From contig DASXTB010000490.1 of the NCBI GenBank assembly GCA_036505615.1, positions 1 to 12,898 of the forward strand: a DNA stretch of 12,898 nucleotides. Direction: 5' to 3'. Position 1 is the stretch's first letter, and the number at the start of each line of letters is the position of its first letter. This DNA comes from DASXTB01 sp036505615 (GTDB lineage: Bacteria > Acidobacteriota > UBA6911 > JACQSX01). The notes beneath the pieces are model-generated. The model saw nothing but the letters and a program-made list of their open reading frames with translations. It was not told the origin of the DNA and did not search any database. The position numbers and the translations under genes are program-made. Of this stretch, positions 7,111 to 12,898 are shown piece after piece.

Positions 7111-7140
7111 TTTCCATTTCCTACCTATCCTGTGTAGAAT
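7111..7140 (+). promoter_or_regulatory. Possible sigma-70-type promoter for the DUF1553/DUF1501 operon
   Basis: TTTCCA (7111-7116) and TAGAAT (7135-7140) are separated by 18 bp. Transcription would start near 7147, leaving about 40 bases before the ATG at 7186, which favours that start over the ATG at 7159. The area just upstream is AT-rich. The -35 matches only 4 of 6. Confidence 0.35.
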
Positions 7141-7169
7141 TACGCCGAAAGCCAAAAGATGCTTGCCTC

Positions 7170-7176
7170 GGGGAAG
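7170..7176 (+). promoter_or_regulatory. Ribosome site supporting the start at 7186
   Basis: GGGGAAG ends 9 bases before the ATG at 7186-7188. The alternative in-frame ATG at 7159 has only AAAAG directly adjacent to it. Confidence 0.45.
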
Positions 7177-7185
7177 ATTAAAGCC

Positions 7186-9186
7186 ATGAATAGAAAAGCA
7201 ATAGTTCTTACGGCAGGGGTTCTTATAGCGGCCTGCGCGCTTGTCCTTCGTCCGACCTTTGTGACCAGAGGGTATTCTCAGGACGGCACTTACGCCGACT
7301 GCACCTATTATCCTTCCCACAAGGAGATGTTCCTTTCCAATGACGCGCGCCGAGAGCGCGAGGTGGGACGAATCTCCTTGCGCCTGAAGAAATTCCCGTC
7401 CTTGCCCGTGAAAGCGGCGCAAATGCAACCGCGTAATTTTATCGATTGGGCAATCTTGACAAAGATGAATTATGACGGCGTCGCGCCGGCGCCCATGTCC
7501 ACGGACGAAGAATTTCTGCGCCGCGCTTATCTGGATGTCACAGGACGCATACCAAACCCTGATGACGTGCGCGCCTTTCTGGCAGACAACGGACCGAACA
7601 AGCGAGATGCGCTAATCGAGAAACTGCTGCAGACACCCGAATACGCGGACCGCTGGGCAAATTTCTTAGGGGATCTGCTTCAGGTCACCAGCACCAACAC
7701 TCAAGGCGTGAACCTGTACCAGGGGCGCAATACCTGGTACGACTACATCAAAAAATCGCTGGCCGACGGAAAGCCGTACAGTGAGTTTGCCACAGACATG
7801 ATTGCGGCTGCCACCACCGACACAAACACAAGTTTTGAAAATGGCCCTTCCAATTTCATAGTGCGCTGGCGGCAGGGCAACGGCCCAATCCAGGACACCT
7901 ACGACAACCTGGCTGAAGCTGTCGCTCGGGACTTCATGGGTCTGAATATCAATTGCATCTCCTGTCATGACGGGGCGGGGCATACTAACAGCATCAACTT
8001 GTTCCTCACTTCGGAGACGCGAAGAGACTTCTGGGGAATGGCGGCCTATTTCTCCAAGATTCAAGGCATCAACACGGAACGTCTTTATGACCCGCAAAAC
8101 CCCAACAATAACAATCTGTACCGTTGGAAAATTATTGACAATCCCACTCGCGAATACACGCTCAACACCAGCAACGGCAACAAGCAGCCACGAGTGGGAA
8201 GCAAGCCGAATGAGACTGTAAAGCCGCTCTTTATTTTAAGCGGCGAGGCTCCGGCGCAGGGCGAGTCCTACCGTGCGGCGCTGGCGCGCCACGTGACCGG
8301 CAACAGGCAGTTCGCCCGGGCGACGGCCAATTACGTCTGGAAGGAGTTGTTTGGACTGGGAATCGTCGAGCCCGCGGATAGCTTTGACATGATGCGGATT
8401 TCGAGCAAGAGTACCTTACCCGAAGGTTGGACCCTGCAGGCGACGCATCCCGATCTGCTTGAGGCGCTGGCTGACGACTTTATCAATAGCGGTTACGATT
8501 TCCGGAATCTGATCGAAACCATTATGAAGTCGGCGACCTACCAGCTATCTTCGCGCTATGACGGGGAGTGGTCAGATAAGTATATCCCTTACTTCGCGCG
8601 CAAATTCCCAAGACGCCTGAAGGCGGAAGAGTTGCACGATGCGATTGTTAAGTCGACCAACTACCCACCCAATCCGCCATTCCAGGTCCAGTACATGTCG
8701 GTGACGCCGCCGACTCCCCCTGCTACCCAGCTAACGGTGAGCTTCAGGAACGAGACATATTATTGGGCCATGCAGCTTTCGGACACCGCGTCAAACTTCC
8801 CCGGAAACAACGGTTCATCAAGAGATTTCTTAAATACCTTCCTGCGCGGCAATCGGGACGCCATCCCGCGTTCCAGCGAGTCTTCTCTGACGCAGGAATT
8901 GAACATGTATAACAACACGTTTCTGACTTCGCGGGTAAAGAACACCACGGTGACAATCAACGGAACTCCGTACCCGACCACCGTGGCGTCTCTCCTGAAG
9001 AAGAACTTGGCGCCGGCTGATCTGGTAAATGAGCTCTACCTGGCGACGCTTTCGCGCCGGCCCTCACCGGAAGAGCAGGCGGCCGGGGTGGCATACATTA
9101 CCGGCAACAAGAGAACGCTGGCCATTGGGCTGGAAGATTTACAGTTCGTTTTGCTGAATAAGGTGGACTTTATTTTTAACTACTGA
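7186..9186 (+). CDS. Exported DUF1549/DUF1553 protein with a single CxxCH site
   Basis: From ATG 7186 the product is 666 residues and opens with a secretion signal (MNRKA, then a hydrophobic core to about residue 20); an in-frame ATG at 7159 would add nine residues. The DUF1549 (PSCyt2) domain starts near FIDWAILTKM (85-94) and includes FLRRAYLDVTGRIP. A c-type heme motif CISCH follows at C257-H261. The DUF1553 (PSD1) domain runs from about 346 to the C-terminus and includes ATANYVWKELFG and HPDLLEAL. In planctomycetes, family members often also carry an N-terminal PSCyt1 cytochrome domain; it is absent here. The biochemical role of the family is unsettled; genes almost always sit beside DUF1501, as here, 117 bp upstream of it. 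Export and one covalent heme are likely; substrate unknown. Confidence 0.9.
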   Translation: MNRKAIVLTAGVLIAACALVLRPTFVTRGYSQDGTYADCTYYPSHKEMFLSNDARREREVGRISLRLKKFPSLPVKAAQMQPRNFIDWAILTKMNYDGVAPAPMSTDEEFLRRAYLDVTGRIPNPDDVRAFLADNGPNKRDALIEKLLQTPEYADRWANFLGDLLQVTSTNTQGVNLYQGRNTWYDYIKKSLADGKPYSEFATDMIAAATTDTNTSFENGPSNFIVRWRQGNGPIQDTYDNLAEAVARDFMGLNINCISCHDGAGHTNSINLFLTSETRRDFWGMAAYFSKIQGINTERLYDPQNPNNNNLYRWKIIDNPTREYTLNTSNGNKQPRVGSKPNETVKPLFILSGEAPAQGESYRAALARHVTGNRQFARATANYVWKELFGLGIVEPADSFDMMRISSKSTLPEGWTLQATHPDLLEALADDFINSGYDFRNLIETIMKSATYQLSSRYDGEWSDKYIPYFARKFPRRLKAEELHDAIVKSTNYPPNPPFQVQYMSVTPPTPPATQLTVSFRNETYYWAMQLSDTASNFPGNNGSSRDFLNTFLRGNRDAIPRSSESSLTQELNMYNNTFLTSRVKNTTVTINGTPYPTTVASLLKKNLAPADLVNELYLATLSRRPSPEEQAAGVAYITGNKRTLAIGLEDLQFVLLNKVDFIFNY

Positions 9187-9211
9187 GGAAAGCTTGAACC
9201 AATTGCGGCAT

Positions 9212-9288
9212 GCGGATTTCGGATTGCGACTAAGAAAAACCGGGGTTTGGCACTTCAATCCGCAATCCGCAATCGCCAATCCGAAATC
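9212..9288. repeat. Heptamer hairpin array, word CAATCCG, inside the DUF1553/DUF1501 operon
   Basis: The right arm 9256-9288 is four consecutive heptamers (CAATCCG, CAATCCG, CAATCGC, CAATCCG) plus AAATC. The left arm near 9212-9228 holds the complementary words, with GATTTCGGATTG at 9215-9226 pairing perfectly to 9277-9288. The loop is about 50 bases. The array lies between the DUF1553 stop and the DUF1501 ribosome site and ends 2 bases before that site. Confidence 0.85.
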
Positions 9289-9290
9289 TA

Positions 9291-9295
9291 AGGGG
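9291..9295 (+). promoter_or_regulatory. Ribosome site of the DUF1501 gene, flush with the repeat
   Basis: AGGGG ends 8 bases before the ATG at 9304. It begins 2 bases after the heptamer hairpin ends, so folding of that hairpin could affect initiation. Confidence 0.5.
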
Positions 9296-9303
9296 TTTTC
9301 TCT

Positions 9304-10746
9304 ATGAAGCACAATCGAAGCTGCTGTGACGGGAGTCATGCAAGGATGCCTCACCTGTTCGGTCCTGGTTTCAGCCGGCGCCAGTTCTTTCGAATAGCAG
9401 GAAGCGCCGTCACTGGCTACTACTTCACCCGTGTAACGCGGCCGATTGACATTCTCGCCCAATCGAGAGTCGACACCATCGGATCGGCGAAGAACTGCAT
9501 TTTCGTTTTCCTGGGTGGCGCTCCCAGCCACATTGACACTTTTGACTTCAAGCAGACGGAGAGTACTCCCGCTGATTTTCAACCCGAGACCTACAACGGA
9601 ATCACCCTCTCGCGAAAGCTGTTGCCCCTGGTGTCGGACCAGTTAGACCGCATCACCATAGTCCGTTCAATGTTGGCCAAGGCAGCCGTCCATCAACTGG
9701 CGCAGGTGTGGTCTCAGATCGGGCGTAATCCGACCGGACCGTTGGGCAACATCAGCCCCCATATCGGCGCGGTTGTTGCGCTGGAGATGGACTCCCGACG
9801 AAACAAGAGTGACGTACTGCCCGGATTTGTGGCGCTCAATTCGGCCGGAATTCCGGGCGGTGGATACTTCCCCACGCGCTACGCGCCCTTCTTTGTCAAC
9901 GCTGCCCCAACGGGAGTCAGCGCGCTGATTCATCCCGATGGGATGAACCGGTTTAACGATCGTTATGCACTCTTGCAGCAGTTGGACAGCCCCCTCCGTC
10001 TGGACCCCTCGCCGCTCGGAAAAGTAGCCGAAGATCTGGACGACTTCGCTCAATCGGCGCTCACTTTGATGAAGAACAGCGACGTGGGTGATTTGTTCAA
10101 GTTTGCCACCGACGAACGCACGCGATTTGGCAACAACGGTTTCGGTGATTCCTGTGTTGTCGCCAGAAATCTGTTAAGAGCAAATCGGGGGACGCGGTTT
10201 ATCGCGCTCTCACTGGGTGGCTGGGACATGCACCAAAACATTTACGCGGCCAACAATATTTATGCCAACTCGGCGAGGCTCGATACCGGCCTGGGGAATT
10301 TGCTGAAGGACTTGCGCAGCATTTCATCGCCGGAGACGACGGGCAAGACTCTCCTTGACGATACGCTGATTGTGATGCAGGGAGAATTTGGACGCACCGT
10401 CGGTAAGGTCACAGGAAACGGCGGCCGCGACCACTATCTGCGCCAGTTCGTATTGTTTGCCGGAGCCAATGTCCGGTCGTACGGCGTAGTAGGCCAGACA
10501 GACTCGATGGGAAGCGCGAACCGGCCCGTGGAATACGGATGGAAGAACAGCCGCGACATACGGAATGAAGACGTCGTGGCGACGATCTACTCAGCGCTGG
10601 GAATCGATTGGACCACGGTTCGTTACGATGACCCGGTCAAGCGAGGCTTTGAGTACGTCCCGGGCGCCACGCACGGCACTTACGAGCCAGTTAAAGAGAT
10701 CTTTAGCCTTAGCTCGACTCCGCGCGGCAACCGCCGGGTCATTTAA
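9304..10746 (+). CDS. Tat-exported DUF1501 family protein
   Basis: This 480-residue protein carries a twin-arginine signal, FSRRQFFRIAGSAV (residues 23-36), so it is folded before export. Typical DUF1501 motifs follow: VFLGGAPSHIDTFD (68-81), LGGWDMHQN (304-312), MQGEFGRT (358-365) and GGRDHY (373-378). The family is thought to share the alkaline-phosphatase/sulfatase fold; the Asp and His residues in those motifs (D79, D308, H310, D376, H377) are plausible metal ligands, but no reaction has been established to my knowledge. It is the regular partner of DUF1549/DUF1553 proteins and is co-directional with one here, so the two probably act together in the periplasm. Length is normal. Its stop TAA is followed 2 bp later by an octamer array. 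Confidence 0.9.
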   Translation: MKHNRSCCDGSHARMPHLFGPGFSRRQFFRIAGSAVTGYYFTRVTRPIDILAQSRVDTIGSAKNCIFVFLGGAPSHIDTFDFKQTESTPADFQPETYNGITLSRKLLPLVSDQLDRITIVRSMLAKAAVHQLAQVWSQIGRNPTGPLGNISPHIGAVVALEMDSRRNKSDVLPGFVALNSAGIPGGGYFPTRYAPFFVNAAPTGVSALIHPDGMNRFNDRYALLQQLDSPLRLDPSPLGKVAEDLDDFAQSALTLMKNSDVGDLFKFATDERTRFGNNGFGDSCVVARNLLRANRGTRFIALSLGGWDMHQNIYAANNIYANSARLDTGLGNLLKDLRSISSPETTGKTLLDDTLIVMQGEFGRTVGKVTGNGGRDHYLRQFVLFAGANVRSYGVVGQTDSMGSANRPVEYGWKNSRDIRNEDVVATIYSALGIDWTTVRYDDPVKRGFEYVPGATHGTYEPVKEIFSLSSTPRGNRRVI

Positions 10747-10748
10747 GA

Positions 10749-10889
10749 GTTAGCGGGTTGGCAGGTCGGCAAGTTGGCAGGTTAGCAAGTTCGCAGGTTA
10801 ACGGGAAGTTGACCGGTTGGCAGGGATAACATGCTAACCTGCGACCCTGTTAACTTGGCAAACCTGCTAACTTGCTAACCTGCTAACCT
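10749..10889. repeat. Inverted octamer array, word GGTTAGCA
   Basis: The left arm (10749-10824) reads as eight-base words such as GGTTGGCA, GGTCGGCA, AGTTGGCA and GGTTAGCA, with one irregular stretch near 10803-10814. The right arm (10832-10889) is the complementary array. They fill the space between two convergent genes. The right arm overlaps the end of the BON gene: its last codon and TAG stop (GGTTAG) are one copy of the word. Period is eight, unlike the seven of the other arrays. Confidence 0.88.
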
Positions 10890-11266
10890 ATTCTCGAGTT
10901 GACTTCCACATTTTTTACGCCTTGGATCGATTTTACTCGCCTGCCGACCGTCTGCCATTCTTCAAACGTAAGCGTGTAGGCGCCGGAACCGCGCAGCACT
11001 ATCGAACCGTTGTTAGCCTCGATGGCCACTGCTTCGGCAAGGGGAACCGTTTCAGAATCCTCGACCAGGAACTCGCGGATCTCTCTCACCAGATCCCGAT
11101 CGGCGTCGCTCGCCCACGTATCGTGGCGGATCTCCCAGGATTCAGCCGTCTTTCCTTTCTCAGGCGCCGGCTGGGTAATTTTGATTCCTTCCTGGGGCGA
11201 GCTTTTGGAACACGAAACTAGAACCAAAGCGAAACACAGTAGAGACAGGGATGAAAATTTGTGCAT
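10883..11266 (-). CDS. BON-domain lipoprotein
   Basis: The start chosen is the ATG at 11266-11264, giving 127 residues: GGAGA lies 8 bases upstream and the product then opens with a lipoprotein signal, MHKFSSLSLL followed by the lipobox LVSC (C19). A frame-start 12 residues earlier (11302) would spoil the signal. A charged linker precedes a BON-like domain at roughly 58-127, with NGSIVLRG (79-86) and IQGVKNVEV (114-122) as the typical strands. BON domains bind phospholipid and are usually periplasmic or outer-membrane facing, so a membrane-anchored envelope role is likely. It follows the malic enzyme on the same strand with a 79-bp gap; no functional link is evident. The stop codon lies inside the octamer array. 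Confidence 0.78.
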   Translation of the reverse strand: MHKFSSLSLLCFALVLVSCSKSSPQEGIKITQPAPEKGKTAESWEIRHDTWASDADRDLVREIREFLVEDSETVPLAEAVAIEANNGSIVLRGSGAYTLTFEEWQTVGRRVKSIQGVKNVEVNSRIG

Positions 11267-11274
11267 GAAAACAT

Positions 11275-11279
11275 TCTCC
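11275..11279 (-). promoter_or_regulatory. Ribosome site deciding the BON lipoprotein start
   Basis: GGAGA on the minus strand with an 8-base spacer to the ATG at 11266. It lies inside the longer reading frame, so the 11302 start is unlikely. Confidence 0.65.
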
Positions 11280-11302
11280 GGGTACCGACGGCAGAATCTC
11301 AC

Positions 11303-11321
11303 AAGTCCAGTACTGCGACTT
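11303..11321. repeat. Short imperfect palindrome with ARGTCSA-like ends
   Basis: AAGTCC and GCGACTT face each other around the self-complementary AGTACT. Its ends match the heptamer word used at 2950-3358 and 5076-5145. It sits between the malic enzyme stop and the BON gene. It may be chance. Confidence 0.3.
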
Positions 11322-11345
11322 CAAAACCCATCTAACCGCGGCGGC

Positions 11346-12764
11346 TCAGTTTCGTTTTTTTCTGCGGGCAGCTCCCGTCTTCTGGGCGGCCTTTGTGACG
11401 CCGGCGGCAACCGCCTTTGCCACCCGCTGGTCAAAGACTGAGGGGATGATGTAGTCCTCGCTTAGTTCGTTCGGCTTGATGATGGCGGCGATGGCTTCGG
11501 CAGCCGCCAGCTTCATGGCTTCATTGATTTCGCGAGCGCGGCAATCCAGAGCGCCGCGGAAGATCCCTGGAAACGCAAGCACATTGTTGATCTGATTCGG
11601 ATAATCGCTGCGCCCCGTTGCCATAATGCGCACGTAGGGTTCGGCTTCTTCCGGCATGATTTCAGGTGTGGGATTGGCCATGGCAAACACAATGCCGTCC
11701 TTGGCGATCTTCTTCAGCCATTTTGCTTTTAACGTTCCTGGTCCTGAAAGCCCGATAAAGACGTCGCAATCCACGAGGGCGTCTTCTAACGTTCCTTTGA
11801 ATCTCTCCTGGTTAGTGTTTTCGGCGTACCATGTTTTTGCGGGGTTCATATTTTCGACGCGGCCCCGGTAAATCGCGCCTTTGCGGTCGAAGCCGATAAA
11901 ACTGCTGACGCCGTACGCCAGCAAAATCTTAGTGCAGGCCACTCCCGCCGCGCCAATGCCTGAGATAACTACTTTCAGCTTCTCCGGCTTCTTTTTTACA
12001 ATTCGCAGAGAATTGATCAGAGCCGCCAGAACCACAACGGCCGTTCCATGCTGATCGTCATGCATGACTGGGATATCGAGTTCCTTCTTGAGCCGGTCCT
12101 CGACTTCAAAACATCGCGGGGCAGAAATGTCTTCCAGATTGATGCCGCCAAAGACGGGTGCGATGGCTTTGCATGCGGCAATGATCTCTTCGGTGTGTTG
12201 CGTCGCAAGCGCGATCGGGAAGGCATCCACCCCACCAAATTCCTTGAACAGCATTGCCTTGCCTTCCATTACCGGGAGCGCCGCCTCGGGGCCGAGGTTT
12301 CCCAGCCCCAGAATGGCCGATCCGTCGGTGACCACGGCGACTGTGTTTTTCTTGATCGTCAGTGAGTGCACTTTCGATTTGTCTTCTCCAATGGCCACAC
12401 ACACGCGAGCCACCCCCGGCGTGTAGGCCCGGGATAAATCGGCGCGCGTCTTCAACGGGAATTTGGAAGTCACCTCGATCTTTCCCCCTAGATGCATCAG
12501 GAAAGTCAGGTCGCTGACATTCACCAGCTCGATGCCCTTGACGCCTGAAATCGTCTTGACGAGCGTGTCGCCGTGCTTTTCATCTCGGACGTTGATGGTG
12601 ATGTCGCGAATGGTGTGCTGGCTGGTCACGTCCACCAGGTCGACTGCCCCGATGTCTCCGCCTGCCTTGCCAATGGCAGAAGTGACCCGGCCAAGCATGC
12701 CGGGTCGATTGGTGATTCTCAATCTCACTGTGAGACTATTACTGGCACTGGGTGCTATATGCAT
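11346..12764 (-). CDS. Malic enzyme with N-terminal ACT domain
   Basis: From the ATG at 12764 the product is 472 residues. Residues about 11-86 form an ACT-type domain (LTVRLRITNRPGMLGRV), usually an amino-acid or ligand sensor. The malic enzyme part follows: SRAYTPGVA (111-119, Y114), VTDGSAILGLGNLGPE (145-160), EGKA with K169, LEDI (E211, D212), HDDQHG (235-240, metal ligands), the dinucleotide fold SGIGAAGVA (268-276) and ANPTPE (363-368). It oxidatively decarboxylates malate to pyruvate and CO2 with NAD+ or NADP+; the cofactor is not decided here. The phosphotransacetylase-like C-terminal domain of MaeB is absent; the tail is basic (RRKKRN). A TTG at 12803 is in frame but has no ribosome site, whereas AAGGA lies 6 bases before the ATG. 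Confidence 0.93.
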   Translation of the reverse strand: MHIAPSASNSLTVRLRITNRPGMLGRVTSAIGKAGGDIGAVDLVDVTSQHTIRDITINVRDEKHGDTLVKTISGVKGIELVNVSDLTFLMHLGGKIEVTSKFPLKTRADLSRAYTPGVARVCVAIGEDKSKVHSLTIKKNTVAVVTDGSAILGLGNLGPEAALPVMEGKAMLFKEFGGVDAFPIALATQHTEEIIAACKAIAPVFGGINLEDISAPRCFEVEDRLKKELDIPVMHDDQHGTAVVVLAALINSLRIVKKKPEKLKVVISGIGAAGVACTKILLAYGVSSFIGFDRKGAIYRGRVENMNPAKTWYAENTNQERFKGTLEDALVDCDVFIGLSGPGTLKAKWLKKIAKDGIVFAMANPTPEIMPEEAEPYVRIMATGRSDYPNQINNVLAFPGIFRGALDCRAREINEAMKLAAAEAIAAIIKPNELSEDYIIPSVFDQRVAKAVAAGVTKAAQKTGAARRKKRN

Positions 12765-12770
12765 GATTGG

Positions 12771-12775
12771 TCCTT
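12771..12775 (-). promoter_or_regulatory. Ribosome site deciding the malic enzyme start
   Basis: AAGGA on the minus strand, 6 bases before the ATG at 12764. No comparable site precedes the TTG at 12803. Confidence 0.6.
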
Positions 12776-12792
12776 CGAGTGTTTTAGCCGTC

Positions 12793-12822
12793 AATATAGC
12801 CAATAATGGTGAATTCTTTGAA
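12793..12822 (-). promoter_or_regulatory. Possible promoter of the malic enzyme gene
   Basis: On the minus strand TTCAAA (12822-12817) and TATATT (12798-12793) are 18 bp apart. The start of transcription would be near 12786, giving a leader of about 20 bases that contains the AAGGA site. This would put the TTG at 12803 upstream of the transcript. The heptamer array begins 14 bp further upstream. Confidence 0.4.
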
Positions 12823-12835
12823 GAGAAATGCGTCT

Positions 12836-12898
12836 GGGTGTCGGGTTTTGGGTGTTAGGTGTTAGGTGACGGGTGACGGGTGACGGGTGACGGGTGAC
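12836..12898. repeat. Nine tandem heptamers, word GGGTGAC, cut by window edge
   Basis: The last 63 bases divide exactly into nine heptamers: GGGTGTC, GGGTTTT, GGGTGTT, AGGTGTT, AGGTGAC and four copies of GGGTGAC. Divergence rises toward the malic enzyme gene and the units are identical at the outer side. The four final GGG tracts with TGAC loops meet the usual G-quadruplex pattern. No opposite arm is visible within the window. Confidence 0.92.

Noticed and set aside
11267..11302. Upstream start of the BON protein, adding 12 residues
   Set aside because: It would place charged residues before the lipoprotein signal; the ATG at 11266 has GGAGA 8 bases upstream.
12765..12803. TTG start of the malic enzyme, adding 13 residues
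   Set aside because: No ribosome site precedes it, it probably lies upstream of the transcript, and the ATG at 12764 has AAGGA at good spacing.

Overview
This window looks like chromosomal DNA from an environmental bacterium, most likely an acidobacterium; a planctomycete or verrucomicrobial relative is less likely. The call rests on a DUF1549/DUF1553 plus Tat-exported DUF1501 gene pair, moderately high G+C, and degenerate seven- and eight-base repeat arrays filling the intergenic spaces. The assignment is inference from gene content; the window holds no rRNA or other marker gene.

Layout. 1-2210 (minus strand): an MGDG-synthase-like glycosyltransferase followed 8 bp downstream by an extended SDR of the thioester-reductase/male-sterility type, which runs off the left edge. 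2261-2499: a MITE-like element with 23-bp terminal inverted repeats and two internal hairpins. 2767-2946 (plus): a 59-residue zinc-ribbon-like protein behind a leader that can form several competing hairpins. 2950-3358: a large inverted pair of heptamer arrays. 3359-5058 (minus): a coupled pair, a 157-residue unknown protein and a Tat-exported M24 (Xaa-Pro) peptidase. 5076-5145: a second hairpin made of the same heptamers. 5151-6920 (minus): glutamine-dependent NAD+ synthetase. 6921-7185: a divergent promoter region with a symmetric element. 7186-10746 (plus): a DUF1549/DUF1553 protein with one CxxCH site and a DUF1501 protein, separated by a third hairpin array. 10749-10889: an octamer hairpin array that supplies the stop codon of the next gene. 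10883-12764 (minus): an ACT-domain malic enzyme, then a BON-domain lipoprotein. 12836-12898: nine tandem heptamers (GGGTGAC type) running off the right edge.

How the genes fit together. The protein-coding content is mostly housekeeping or accessory metabolism: NAD+ synthesis, NAD(P)-linked malate decarboxylation, glycolipid-type glycosyl transfer, periplasmic peptidase, and an exported DUF1553/DUF1501 pair of unknown substrate. No defence system, integrase, CRISPR array or tRNA was seen.

The most unusual content is non-coding. Five spacers hold short-period arrays. Each locus has its own word (ARGTCSA, CAATCCG, GGTTAGCA or GGGTGAC); only ARGTCSA is used twice. All four complete arrays fold back on themselves with the G-rich word on the 5' arm, and five array edges lie within about 6 bp of a stop codon or overlap it. 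One pair of arms shares a perfect 68-bp inverted match. This suggests an active process that builds and copies gene-end hairpins, and it is the best candidate here for something undescribed.
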